Assembly: GCA_002311835.1 (NCBI GenBank)
Contig: DBZY01000025.1
Coordinates: 1,508-33,327, forward strand
DNA: 31,820 nucleotides
Direction of reading: 5' to 3'
Source of the DNA: Proteobacteria bacterium UBA1148
GTDB lineage: Bacteria > Pseudomonadota > Gammaproteobacteria > Steroidobacterales > Rariloculaceae
The notes beneath the pieces are model-generated. The model had not been told where the DNA came from. It did no database searches and saw nothing but the letters and a program-made list of their open reading frames with translations. Made by a program: the position numbers and the translations under genes. The first letter of the stretch is position 1. Each line of letters begins with the position of its first letter. Shown one piece after another: positions 16,373 through 23,855 of this stretch.

Positions 16373-17458
16373 ATGATTCTAAAGCGCGACCCCACAAAGG
16401 CGCTGCAGATCGGTTTCCTCGCACTTCTAACCATCTCTACAGCCCAGGTGGCTTGGTGGATCGCCGATCAGGCAACGATGGCGCGCAATCATCGGAACCG
16501 AGTAGAGATACTCTACGAAGCCGATGCGCTTGCAGTCACAGCGATACTTACCCAAGCGACAGAGGGTCTACCGATTCTCATGCCTCATCTGGACATCGAC
16601 CCAGGTACAGGCACAGCTATCGTTCGAGAGGGCGCCATTCAAGCACTCAGTGATGACGCTGCTTCACGTATAAATCGCTATACCTGGGAAGGAGGATTCT
16701 TCCTGCTGGTACTGTTAGGCGGTATGGCAGTCTTGACGCGTACGATTCGTCACGACGCAAATCTTAGACGGAGGCAACAGAATTTTCTTGCCGCCGTTTC
16801 TCACGAGTTCAAGAGCCCGCTAGCGAGCATGCGGCTTGCCGCTGAGATGCTCATGATGAGAGCGCACGGTCCAGCTACACAACGTCTCGGACAACGGATT
16901 CTGGATGACGGTGAACGAATGTTGCGAATGGTGGACAACTTGCTCGACACGGCACGGCTGGAGGAAGGCAAGCTTGAACTGAGAAAGGAAACCCTTTCGC
17001 TACGAACGATTGCTGACGCAGGTGCCAATGAGCTACACGAACGGGCGCTCCTCAACGGGATAAAAATTCATGTGATGGTCAAAAAAGACGTCCATGTCTA
17101 CGCCGACCGCACTACCCTTGAAACAGTGCTACGCAATCTCATGGACAATGCCATTAAGGCATGTGCTGCAGGAAATGGTAAAAACGTCCGAGTCAGCGCT
17201 GTACGGTTTCGTGAATTCATCAAATTCACGGTGGAAGACGACGGCCTCGGGTTCCCACCAGAAGACGCATCCATGATCTTCGAAAAATTCTATAGGCTTG
17301 GAGATGAACTGCAGCGATCCACGCCTGGAACCGGACTCGGACTCTATATCGTACGCCAACTTGTTGAACTATCCGGAGCCCAGATCAAGGCTGAAAGCGC
17401 CGGACCCAACATGGGAGCCACTATCACTGTTAAATGGCCAGCAGCGGAGGCTGCATGA
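16373..17458 (+). CDS. Membrane sensor histidine kinase within the haem operon
   Basis: The start is set at ATG 16373 because AGGAG (16363-16367) precedes it; an upstream in-frame ATG at 16352, overlapping the hemL stop, is possible. The 361 residues comprise TM1 (about 12-31), a short periplasmic loop of about 75 residues, TM2 (about 106-123), an H-box AAVSHEFKSPLASMRLA with His144, an N-box NLMDNAIKA, G1 EDDGLGFPPED, an F-box and G2 GTGLGLYIV. There is no HAMP or PAS domain. The loop has no Cys pair or obvious haem-binding motif, so the signal is not apparent. The stop overlaps the response regulator start by ATGA, marking them as a cognate pair. Lying between hemL and hemE, it may sense haem, a porphyrin intermediate or redox stress; this is inferred from position only. 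Confidence 0.93.
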   Translation: MILKRDPTKALQIGFLALLTISTAQVAWWIADQATMARNHRNRVEILYEADALAVTAILTQATEGLPILMPHLDIDPGTGTAIVREGAIQALSDDAASRINRYTWEGGFFLLVLLGGMAVLTRTIRHDANLRRRQQNFLAAVSHEFKSPLASMRLAAEMLMMRAHGPATQRLGQRILDDGERMLRMVDNLLDTARLEEGKLELRKETLSLRTIADAGANELHERALLNGIKIHVMVKKDVHVYADRTTLETVLRNLMDNAIKACAAGNGKNVRVSAVRFREFIKFTVEDDGLGFPPEDASMIFEKFYRLGDELQRSTPGTGLGLYIVRQLVELSGAQIKAESAGPNMGATITVKWPAAEAA

Positions 17459-18177
17459 GTAGCATAGACACGGCTCGTATCCTCGTGGTTGACGACGAAA
17501 AACATCTCGCTGACGGCATTCGCGAGAGTCTCCAGGCGGAGGGCTACGACGCTGCAGTAGCACACAACGGAGTCGAAGGACTAGAAAAGGCGCTGGCAGA
17601 AACGTTTGATCTAATTCTTCTCGACGTGATGATGCCGAAAATGGATGGCCTGAAGACTTGTGAAGAACTACGCCGCAATGGGCTACAGACACCCGTCTTA
17701 TTTCTCACCGTAAAAAGTGATCCGGAAGACCGTATCCGTGGTCTGGAGGTTGGCGGCGACGACTACCTGGCAAAACCATTCCATCTGAAAGAACTATTAC
17801 TACGTGTAGCAGCCATTTTGCGGCGCACCGATTGGTACAGTGGAACCAAAACAACGCTTAGTTTCGGTGGTAACGAGGTCAACTTTCAGACGTATCATGC
17901 CCAAGCATGGGACGGAATCGAACACACCCTGACACACAAGGAGGCTATGATCCTAAAGGTTCTCGCTGGCCAGGTTGGCACGATCGTGCCACGGGAGGAA
18001 ATTCTGGATAAGGTCTGGGGTTACGAGGTATTCCCCTCTACCCGGACCATTGACAATTTTATCGTTCGCTTGCGAAAACGTTTCGAACGAAATGCAGAAG
18101 AGCCAGAGTACTTTCATACCGTACGTGGCGTTGGTTATCGCTTCACTGAAGATCCTGAGGCGTCAGAGTATGAGTAA
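17455..18177 (+). CDS. OmpR/PhoB-family response regulator within the haem operon
   Basis: The 240 residues start at ATG 17455, which overlaps the kinase stop and has GGAGG 4 nt before it. The receiver domain (about 8-122) has the acidic pair Asp13/Asp14, phospho-acceptor Asp57 (LLDVMMPKMDG), Thr85 and Lys107 (DYLAKPF). The C-terminal winged helix (about 140-235) has the features expected of the trans_reg_C family: LTHKEAMILKVL, PREEILDKVWGYE, STRTIDNFIVRLRKRFE and TVRGVGYRF. It is a DNA-binding transcription factor, presumably controlled by the adjacent kinase. Autoregulation of the haem operon is plausible, but no binding site was found. Its end overlaps hemE by eight bases. Confidence 0.96.
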   Translation: MSSIDTARILVVDDEKHLADGIRESLQAEGYDAAVAHNGVEGLEKALAETFDLILLDVMMPKMDGLKTCEELRRNGLQTPVLFLTVKSDPEDRIRGLEVGGDDYLAKPFHLKELLLRVAAILRRTDWYSGTKTTLSFGGNEVNFQTYHAQAWDGIEHTLTHKEAMILKVLAGQVGTIVPREEILDKVWGYEVFPSTRTIDNFIVRLRKRFERNAEEPEYFHTVRGVGYRFTEDPEASEYE

Positions 18178-19189
18178 AGATAGACTGGTTTTAAAGGCCA
18201 TACGCCGTGAGCCCACGGAACGCCGACCCCTTTGGATCATGCGCCAGGCAGGACGATACCTGCCCGAGTATAGGGAGTTACGCAAGATATATTCGTTTAA
18301 GGCTTTGTCTGGATCTGCAGAGTTGTCCACGAAAGTTACGCTACTACCCTTAAAGCGTTACCCACTGGATGCCGCCATCATATTCGCTGACATCATGAGC
18401 CCATTACCGGCGCTCGGCATCAATTTCGATTTCGATCCTGGGCCCGTAATTGAAAATCCTATTCGCGACCAGGCCGGCGTGGATGCGCTCACACCACTTG
18501 ATCTGGAGAAACTCGCCCCTGAAGTGATTGAAGCTTTAAAGCAAACTCGCGCGGCGATCCCTGAGGAAACCTCCCTACTCGGATTTTGCGGCGCCCCCTG
18601 GACTCTAGCCGCCTATCTCGTAGAAGGTAGGGGCGTCAAGGACTTCCCTACGCTGCGAGCCTTCGCTGCGACACAACCTGAAGCTTTAAGCATGCTGCTC
18701 GCAAAACTCTCAGAAGCAATGGCAACTTATCTTATTAATCAGGCTCACGCCGGCGCCGACGCAGTACAAGTGTTCGACTCGTGGGCTGGTCTTTTATCTC
18801 TCGGTAACTGGGAGCGATTGATTCGCCCGCATTTACAGAAAATGCTTGAGACAGTCGGGGAAGCTGGAATACCGCGTATTCTGTTCTTACAAAATGCACC
18901 CCACTTGATGGAGGCATACTCAAGTCTCCCCGCAGAGGTGCTGGCCGTAGACTGGCGCGTGGATATAGCTGACGTGCAGGCACGCCACGAAAACCGTGCA
19001 GTGCAAGGTAACATCGACCCAGCTATTTTGCTCCACGGCGCTGCGTCCACTCGGGCAGCGGCAAAAGATCTATTACAACGCGTGAACCCCAAAGGGCATA
19101 TCGTAAATTTAGGGCATGGCATTCTGCCAAAGACACCACTGGAAAGTGTCGATGCTCTAGTGGACGTCGTGCACAACGAGAAATATTAA
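18170..19189 (+). CDS. hemE: Uroporphyrinogen decarboxylase
   Basis: It removes the four acetate carboxyls of uroporphyrinogen III to give coproporphyrinogen III. The start is ATG 18170 (MSKDRLVLKAIRRE), eight bases inside the response regulator gene, with TGAGG 9 nt upstream; an open frame extends far upstream but only overlaps that gene. The 339 residues are typical. Motifs are LWIMRQAGRYLPEYRE (the signature arginines), AIIFADIMSPLPALG with the key Asp, FCGAPWTLAAYLVEG, VQVFDSWAGLL, VQGNIDPAIL and NLGHGILPKTP. Coproporphyrinogen III is the branch point between the classical and the coproporphyrin-dependent haem routes. The hemQ start overlaps its stop (TAATG). Confidence 0.97.
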   Translation: MSKDRLVLKAIRREPTERRPLWIMRQAGRYLPEYRELRKIYSFKALSGSAELSTKVTLLPLKRYPLDAAIIFADIMSPLPALGINFDFDPGPVIENPIRDQAGVDALTPLDLEKLAPEVIEALKQTRAAIPEETSLLGFCGAPWTLAAYLVEGRGVKDFPTLRAFAATQPEALSMLLAKLSEAMATYLINQAHAGADAVQVFDSWAGLLSLGNWERLIRPHLQKMLETVGEAGIPRILFLQNAPHLMEAYSSLPAEVLAVDWRVDIADVQARHENRAVQGNIDPAILLHGAASTRAAAKDLLQRVNPKGHIVNLGHGILPKTPLESVDALVDVVHNEKY

Positions 19190-19950
19190 TGACAAATAAA
19201 CGTGCAGAGGCGAATGAACCAAATTCCGAATTGGAAAAGAAGATGACTTCGATAGATCTAAGCGAGAAAGGGATGAAAGAAGGCCGTCCCGTGTCGCTGG
19301 ATCGCCGACTCTTTATGAAGTTCACTGCTTTCGGCAGCTGCGGTGATGCCGCAAAGGCAATCCATACATTGTCTGAAGCAGGCGTTGAAGGCGCTCTTTA
19401 TGTCGATACCAATGATCCTGCTGGAATTGGTGTAATCGCTTGTTCTGAAGACCCAGAATATTTTGTAACCGTGCTACGAGACGTCTTCAACCAAAAGCCG
19501 TTTCATGCGATGACATATAAATCCGAGTTCGACATGTTGGGGCGTACGTACTCCATTGGGTACGAGCCCGATCTGGAAGATACTCTGTTCGAGAAGCCTC
19601 GTTATAAGATCTTGAACCCTGAGTTCTCTTGGGCCGTATGGTATCCCTTACAACGCTCCAAAGATTTTTATGTTTTACCAGAGGCAAAACAACGCCAGAT
19701 TCTGGCTGAGCACGGTTCCATTGGTAAGCGTTACGGTTTTGCGGGACTTGCGGCTGACATTCGGCTTGCCTGCCATGGTCTCGACAAACATGACAATGAC
19801 TTCATTATTGGCCTGTTAGGGCCTAATCTGTTTCCGCTGTCTGCCGTGGTACAAGAAATGCGGAAAACGGAACAGACATCACAGTATCTTGATAGCCTCG
19901 GACCGTTCTTCGTCGGCAAGGTTGCCTGGCAAAGCCCGAAGACAGACTAA
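19189..19950 (+). CDS. hemQ: Chlorite-dismutase-family coprohaem decarboxylase
   Basis: A 253-residue HemQ/ChdC. In the coproporphyrin route it converts iron coproporphyrin III to haem b by two peroxide-driven decarboxylations. Residues 1-35 are a low-similarity extension. The conserved part has FMKFTAFG, HAMTYKSEFDMLGRTYSIGY, WAVWYPLQRSKDFYVLP with the likely catalytic Tyr152, LAEHGSIGKRYG with the likely proximal haem ligand His175, and YLDSLGPFFVGK. The 23-residue Tyr-His spacing matches the actinobacterial enzymes rather than Firmicutes (27). A distal His as in actinobacteria is not evident. Its place between hemE and hemH supports decarboxylation rather than chlorite detoxification. A true chlorite dismutase would have a distal Arg in a different context. 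Confidence 0.93.
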   Translation: MTNKRAEANEPNSELEKKMTSIDLSEKGMKEGRPVSLDRRLFMKFTAFGSCGDAAKAIHTLSEAGVEGALYVDTNDPAGIGVIACSEDPEYFVTVLRDVFNQKPFHAMTYKSEFDMLGRTYSIGYEPDLEDTLFEKPRYKILNPEFSWAVWYPLQRSKDFYVLPEAKQRQILAEHGSIGKRYGFAGLAADIRLACHGLDKHDNDFIIGLLGPNLFPLSAVVQEMRKTEQTSQYLDSLGPFFVGKVAWQSPKTD

Positions 19951-19966
19951 AGAAACCGATAGTCCA

Positions 19967-21028
19967 ATGTCGGATCTCCTTGATAATAACGCACGCAATT
20001 ATGACGCTGTTCTGGTTGTGTCCTTCGGTGGACCTGAAGGTCCAGATGACGTCATGCCGTTTCTAGACAACGTACTCAAGGGGTTGAATATTCCACTGCA
20101 GATTAAGACGCGTATCGCAAAACGCTATCATCGTTTCGACGGAATCAGCCCCATCAACACCGAAACCCGAGCATTTATCAAAGCACTTGAAAAAGAACTG
20201 GATATACATGGACCACAGCTCCCCGTGTATTGGGGAAATCGCAACTGGCGTCCACTTCTACCGGATACTTTACGCCAAATGGCCGATGATGGAATTAAAA
20301 ACGCTATCGTCTATGTAACAAGCATCTTCAGTTCTTACAGCGGATGTAGAAAATACAGAGAGGACCTTTACGAAGCCGCGCAGGGAATCGAAAACGCGCC
20401 GCACATCGACAAACTTCGCATAGGCTATAACCATCCAGGTTTTATTGAGGCTGTAACCGATAGGGTACGTGAAGCTCTTGAACCAGCAACAAACGTTAAC
20501 GAAAACAGTATGTTGCTTTTTACCGCTCACAGTCTCCCGCTGTCTATGGCTAGATGCGCACGTTACCAAGAGCAACTCCAAGAAGTATGTGGCTTAGTCG
20601 GCCAAGCATTGGGAGTCAAATCATGGAAACTAGTGTACCAAAGTAATAACGCTTCTTACGGCGAGCCATGGCTAGAGCCCGACATCAATAATGCGCTGGA
20701 GGTAGTGAAAGAGGCAGGAGAAACCAATGTGGTCATCGTGCCTATCGGATTCGTCTGTGATCACATGGAGGTGATTCTAGATCTCGACGTCGAAGCCAAG
20801 GAGAAAGTAGACGCGCTCGGCCTCAATATGGTTCGGGCTGCTACTGTGGGCATTCACCCAGCCTATATTGCAATGGTACGGGAGCTCATCGTGGAGCGAA
20901 TGAGCGCAAATCCCGAGCGTCGCTGGCTAGGCACACAAGGGGCTAGTGCCGATTACTGTGCACAAAATTGTTGCCTCTCGGGCAAACCAGGCGCACCAAA
21001 ACCCTCACTCTGCGGAACTAAAATATGA
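19967..21028 (+). CDS. hemH: Ferrochelatase (probably coproporphyrin type) with C-terminal cysteines
   Basis: It inserts ferrous iron into a porphyrin, coproporphyrin III if the HemQ route operates (CpfC), otherwise protoporphyrin IX. The start is ATG 19967, 16 bases after hemQ; an open frame to 19889 overlaps hemQ. The 353 residues contain VVSFGGPEGPDDVMPFL, SPINTETRAF, VYWGNRNWRPLL, TSIFSSYSGCRKYRED, the catalytic His188 in FTAHSLP, and FVCDHMEVILDLD with Glu268. The C-terminus has CAQNCC (Cys331, 335, 336) and Cys349; with Cys127 in SGCRKY this resembles the [2Fe-2S]-binding ferrochelatases of actinobacteria and some proteobacteria. No membrane anchor is seen. The stop overlaps the next gene by ATGA. 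Confidence 0.95.
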   Translation: MSDLLDNNARNYDAVLVVSFGGPEGPDDVMPFLDNVLKGLNIPLQIKTRIAKRYHRFDGISPINTETRAFIKALEKELDIHGPQLPVYWGNRNWRPLLPDTLRQMADDGIKNAIVYVTSIFSSYSGCRKYREDLYEAAQGIENAPHIDKLRIGYNHPGFIEAVTDRVREALEPATNVNENSMLLFTAHSLPLSMARCARYQEQLQEVCGLVGQALGVKSWKLVYQSNNASYGEPWLEPDINNALEVVKEAGETNVVIVPIGFVCDHMEVILDLDVEAKEKVDALGLNMVRAATVGIHPAYIAMVRELIVERMSANPERRWLGTQGASADYCAQNCCLSGKPGAPKPSLCGTKI

Positions 21029-22392
21029 CCGAGCCACTTTGTTGCGAGGTCTTGGTGATAGGCGCTGGACTCGCCGGACTTACCGCCGCTTTGCACTTGC
21101 AGGAAAACGGCATAGATACCCAGGTCATAGAAGCTCAGAACCGTGTCGGTGGGCGCGTACATTCAATGCGCCAGCTGGGTAGCAACAAGGAAGCTGGCGG
21201 GGCATATATTGGCGCTGGGTATCGACGCGTCATTAGCGCGGCAAAGCGCTATGGGGTAAAGCTCATCGACGTTACACCTACGCTTGAATTTTTTCGTGAG
21301 CAAGAACTGGTGCTTGAGAGCAGAATAATCCGGCAGTCAGAATGGCCGACACACTCGGACAATCCTTTCCCGGAAAAGGACAAAGCACTGATGCCATGGA
21401 ACTACAGTCGGGTTCTCATCGCACGAGAAAATCCTTTACAGAAAACGGAAGATTGGCTTGACCCGAACCAGGCACATAACGATGTCTCTCTGTCTGACTG
21501 GATGAAAGGACTCGGGCTGAGTGATAAAGCGATCAAGCTTGGCTACGACATGAATGTGAGCTTTGGTGATAATGCTCAAGATGTTTCGGCGTTACTAATG
21601 TTCTTCCGTGCAGCCTTCTCTTTGGACCAACGTAAACAAGCACCAAAAGGGGTTGTCGGGTTCACTGCACTGAACGGAGTACAACGTATTCCAGAAGCTA
21701 TGGCTGAGAACCTTTATAACGAAGTGCATTATGGGAAGGTTGTAACAAGCATAGATGACTCTGGAGAACAGGCTAAGGCCCACTGCACAGATGGCACAAT
21801 TTATAAAACACCTCGAATTGTCTGTTCACTACCATTTGGGGTCTTACGTAACATTAAGATCAACCCAACACTAACTGGACTCCAGCAAGAAGCCGTTAAA
21901 AAACTCCCATCACAGCCCGTAACCCAACTTTACTTCGCACACAAATCAAACTTCTGGGAAGCGGACGGCTTTAAACCCAGTATGTTCACTGACGGCGTAG
22001 CTGGGATGTTGGCCGCAGCGCGCAACGGCGAGGACCCGACGAAAGTTACCAGCTTTACCGCTTGGGCTATGGGACCTAATGCTGCACGACTTGACTCACT
22101 ACCCCCTAAACAAGCCGCCGATCTGGTTATCCAAGAGATTGAGGCGGTGCGTCCAGCGGCACGGGGGCAACTAGAATTTTTGGGACTTCAATCATGGGGG
22201 AACGATCCCTTCGCCCAGGGTGGCTGGGCATACTTCCGACCCGGTCAGGTCAGCAGCTTTGGTGCCACCATGGGCACCCCTCATGGGAGAATCCTGTTCT
22301 GCGGCGAGCACTTGGGGCTAGCCAATCGGGGCATGGAGGGCGCCATGGAATCCGGTACAAGGATTGCTGAGGAGATCGTCGCCACTGCATGA
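21025..22392 (+). CDS. FAD-dependent oxidase, candidate coproporphyrinogen oxidase (HemY/CgoX role)
   Basis: The 455 residues begin with an FAD-binding fold, VLVIGAGLAGLTAAL (about 9-23) and VIEAQNRVGGRVHS. They end with the second FAD motif, ILFCGEHLGLANRGMEGAMESG. The middle has GFTALNGVQRIPEAMAE and CSLPFGVLRNIKINP, both in the style of flavin monoamine oxidases, and FLGLQSWGNDPFAQGGWAYF. By eye it is closer to the amine-oxidase branch than to classical HemY, though both belong to one superfamily. Translational coupling to hemH and the lack of HemF, HemN, HemG or HemJ nearby make oxidation of coproporphyrinogen III to coproporphyrin III its likely job. No transmembrane segment or signal peptide is seen. 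An unrelated amine oxidase at the operon end cannot be excluded. It is the last gene of the operon; no terminator was recognised after it. Confidence 0.85.
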   Translation: MTEPLCCEVLVIGAGLAGLTAALHLQENGIDTQVIEAQNRVGGRVHSMRQLGSNKEAGGAYIGAGYRRVISAAKRYGVKLIDVTPTLEFFREQELVLESRIIRQSEWPTHSDNPFPEKDKALMPWNYSRVLIARENPLQKTEDWLDPNQAHNDVSLSDWMKGLGLSDKAIKLGYDMNVSFGDNAQDVSALLMFFRAAFSLDQRKQAPKGVVGFTALNGVQRIPEAMAENLYNEVHYGKVVTSIDDSGEQAKAHCTDGTIYKTPRIVCSLPFGVLRNIKINPTLTGLQQEAVKKLPSQPVTQLYFAHKSNFWEADGFKPSMFTDGVAGMLAAARNGEDPTKVTSFTAWAMGPNAARLDSLPPKQAADLVIQEIEAVRPAARGQLEFLGLQSWGNDPFAQGGWAYFRPGQVSSFGATMGTPHGRILFCGEHLGLANRGMEGAMESGTRIAEEIVATA

Positions 22393-22452
22393 ACTCTGGA
22401 GAATCCTCCCGCGCTCACAAGTGATGACATCGACCATTACCAGAAAATCGTC

Positions 22453-22923
22453 TTACAACGTCCGTAAAATCAATTCCAGTTCGAAAAGAAAAGTTAATGT
22501 AGCAAGGTAGAAAAATAACCAACAAAGAATCAGCACTGAAACACCATTAGACGAAAACCGTCTAATACCTACCCACTTAAACCCAAAAGCTGGAAAGAAG
22601 AAAAAACAAAAGCAGAAAAATGTCTTTGCGGCTGCGGCAACCGGCCAATATCTATCCACAAAAAAACCGCTTGTTAGATTCCTAACCAGAAAGTCCGAAC
22701 CAAGTGTTATGAAGGCAAATAAAATTGTTGAAGGGTCTCGAAATACAAAATCTGAAACAAGCCACACGCAAATAACCACAACAGAGGATCCAACCAAGGT
22801 AGCCTTGGGTGAGGGCAGCTTAAGTTTTCTTAAGCTAGCAAAACGCCCATGTGGAGTGTGCTCACGGCGGTTAGCTTCTTGCATGGAGGATGTGAGACCA
22901 AAAGAGGGCTTAATCGAGCACAT
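22453..22923 (-). CDS. Possible small integral membrane protein
   Basis: The 156-residue frame is strongly hydrophobic after a basic N-terminus. It has about four candidate membrane segments (near 42-60, 64-82, 92-115 and 127-152), with SVVVICVWLVSDFVF, an aromatic FFCFCFFFFPAFGF stretch and SVLILCWLFFYLATLTFLFE. I do not recognise the family. No ribosome site precedes ATG 22923; a second in-frame ATG at 22884 is possible. The base composition is A+T-rich compared with its neighbours, and poly-Phe stretches can arise by chance in such DNA, so the gene is uncertain. If it is not real, the convergent gap from 22393 to 23099 contains no other gene that I can support. Confidence 0.45.
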   Translation of the reverse strand: MCSIKPSFGLTSSMQEANRREHTPHGRFASLRKLKLPSPKATLVGSSVVVICVWLVSDFVFRDPSTILFAFITLGSDFLVRNLTSGFFVDRYWPVAAAAKTFFCFCFFFFPAFGFKWVGIRRFSSNGVSVLILCWLFFYLATLTFLFELELILRTL

Positions 22924-23099
22924 TTAAGCTAGACACTTACCCTAAATTCACCATGAGTAGCAATGTTCCTGCAATTAGATACATCGTTTATATTTCTGGA
23001 AAATCGCTAGGCGAAGGAGATACAAATTTCCATCGTCTAGCGACCGAGAAAACCCTCTTCACTATGTGAAGAGGTTAACTAAAACACAACCAGTGACAC

Positions 23100-23747
23100 T
23101 CAATCTGCTGAAAAACAATATAAGAGTCCATCGCCACCAGTAGCCTGAAGGTCTGCATGGCTACAAGATCTACTATTGTGGGTAGAATTCCACGAAGCGT
23201 TCGGACCACCATCCCTATCATGGTGACCCACTCTGACATGGCCGTCACTATTGCTCGTGTAATTGCTACACGTTGTGTCTGCAGCATCACCCTGAAATAA
23301 CCGACCCATGGAGTCGGATCCTGTCAGTATATCGTGACGATTGGGTTGATCTCCGCGACCATTAACCTCGTCACCATTTTCATTTAACGCCGTGTATTTA
23401 CGGACGTTATTACGGTCCTCGTGCAGATCAGCAATATTACTAGCTATGATAACGCCGTTTGCGTTATGCCAAGGACCGTCTCCAATGCGATCTCGTGCAT
23501 CAACCTGCGGTAACCCATTAACAGGTGCCTGGCTGAGATAAGCTCTCCAAGTAGCGTCACCACTACCAGCCGCTGCCGCCAAAGCTTGGCAGGACGCATC
23601 CGCTCCAGCTAGACCGCCTAGGTTGCCCCCATCGCCTATAGGTTCACTAGAAACGAAAAAGCTCATGGATTCCTGCTGCTGAGCTAAGCCCAGAGCTGTA
23701 ACCCCGCAAAGCGCGATAACAGAAAAGACATATTTGATCAGCTTCAT
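23100..23747 (-). CDS. Exported lectin-like protein (endostatin/DUF1554-like fold)
   Basis: This 215-residue protein has a signal peptide ending LGLAQ and an AAGGAA ribosome site 7 nt before the ATG. The mature domain runs FFVSSEPIGDGGNLGGLAGA, then CQALAAAAGSGDATWRAYLS, ARDRIGDGPWHNANGVIIA, HDILTGSDSMGRLF, CSNYTSNSDG, HVRVGHHDR, SWNSTHNSRSCS and GGDGLLYCF. Four Cys could form two disulfides. This pattern matches a family of exported bacterial proteins often labelled lectin or DUF1554, related in fold to the C-type-lectin-like endostatin domain; the label rests on memory of the motif order. A carbohydrate-binding role is plausible but unshown. It lies downstream of the tandem pair with a 108-base gap. 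Confidence 0.75.
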   Translation of the reverse strand: MKLIKYVFSVIALCGVTALGLAQQQESMSFFVSSEPIGDGGNLGGLAGADASCQALAAAAGSGDATWRAYLSQAPVNGLPQVDARDRIGDGPWHNANGVIIASNIADLHEDRNNVRKYTALNENGDEVNGRGDQPNRHDILTGSDSMGRLFQGDAADTTCSNYTSNSDGHVRVGHHDRDGGPNASWNSTHNSRSCSHADLQATGGDGLLYCFSAD

Positions 23748-23855
23748 ATCAGATTCCTTTTGGTTTTCATCATTAACAGATAAATTCTAGCGCTTCTTGA
23801 GCCTGACGTGGAATAAAAATGGCCTCGACCTCCAGAACAAAACAGGAATCGGTTG

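Noticed and set aside
17975..18169. N-terminal extension of hemE by 65 residues
   Set aside because: The extension lies wholly inside the response regulator gene in another frame; family alignment of the MSKDRLVLKAIRRE start and length 339 support ATG 18170.
19189..19950. A chlorite dismutase for perchlorate or chlorite detoxification
   Set aside because: The operon position between hemE and hemH, the WYPLQR Tyr and the absence of perchlorate or chlorate reductase genes favour coprohaem decarboxylase.
22709..22927. Plus-strand frame of 72 codons with a Cys-rich end
   Set aside because: It overlaps the hydrophobic minus-strand frame, has no ribosome site and matches no known pattern.
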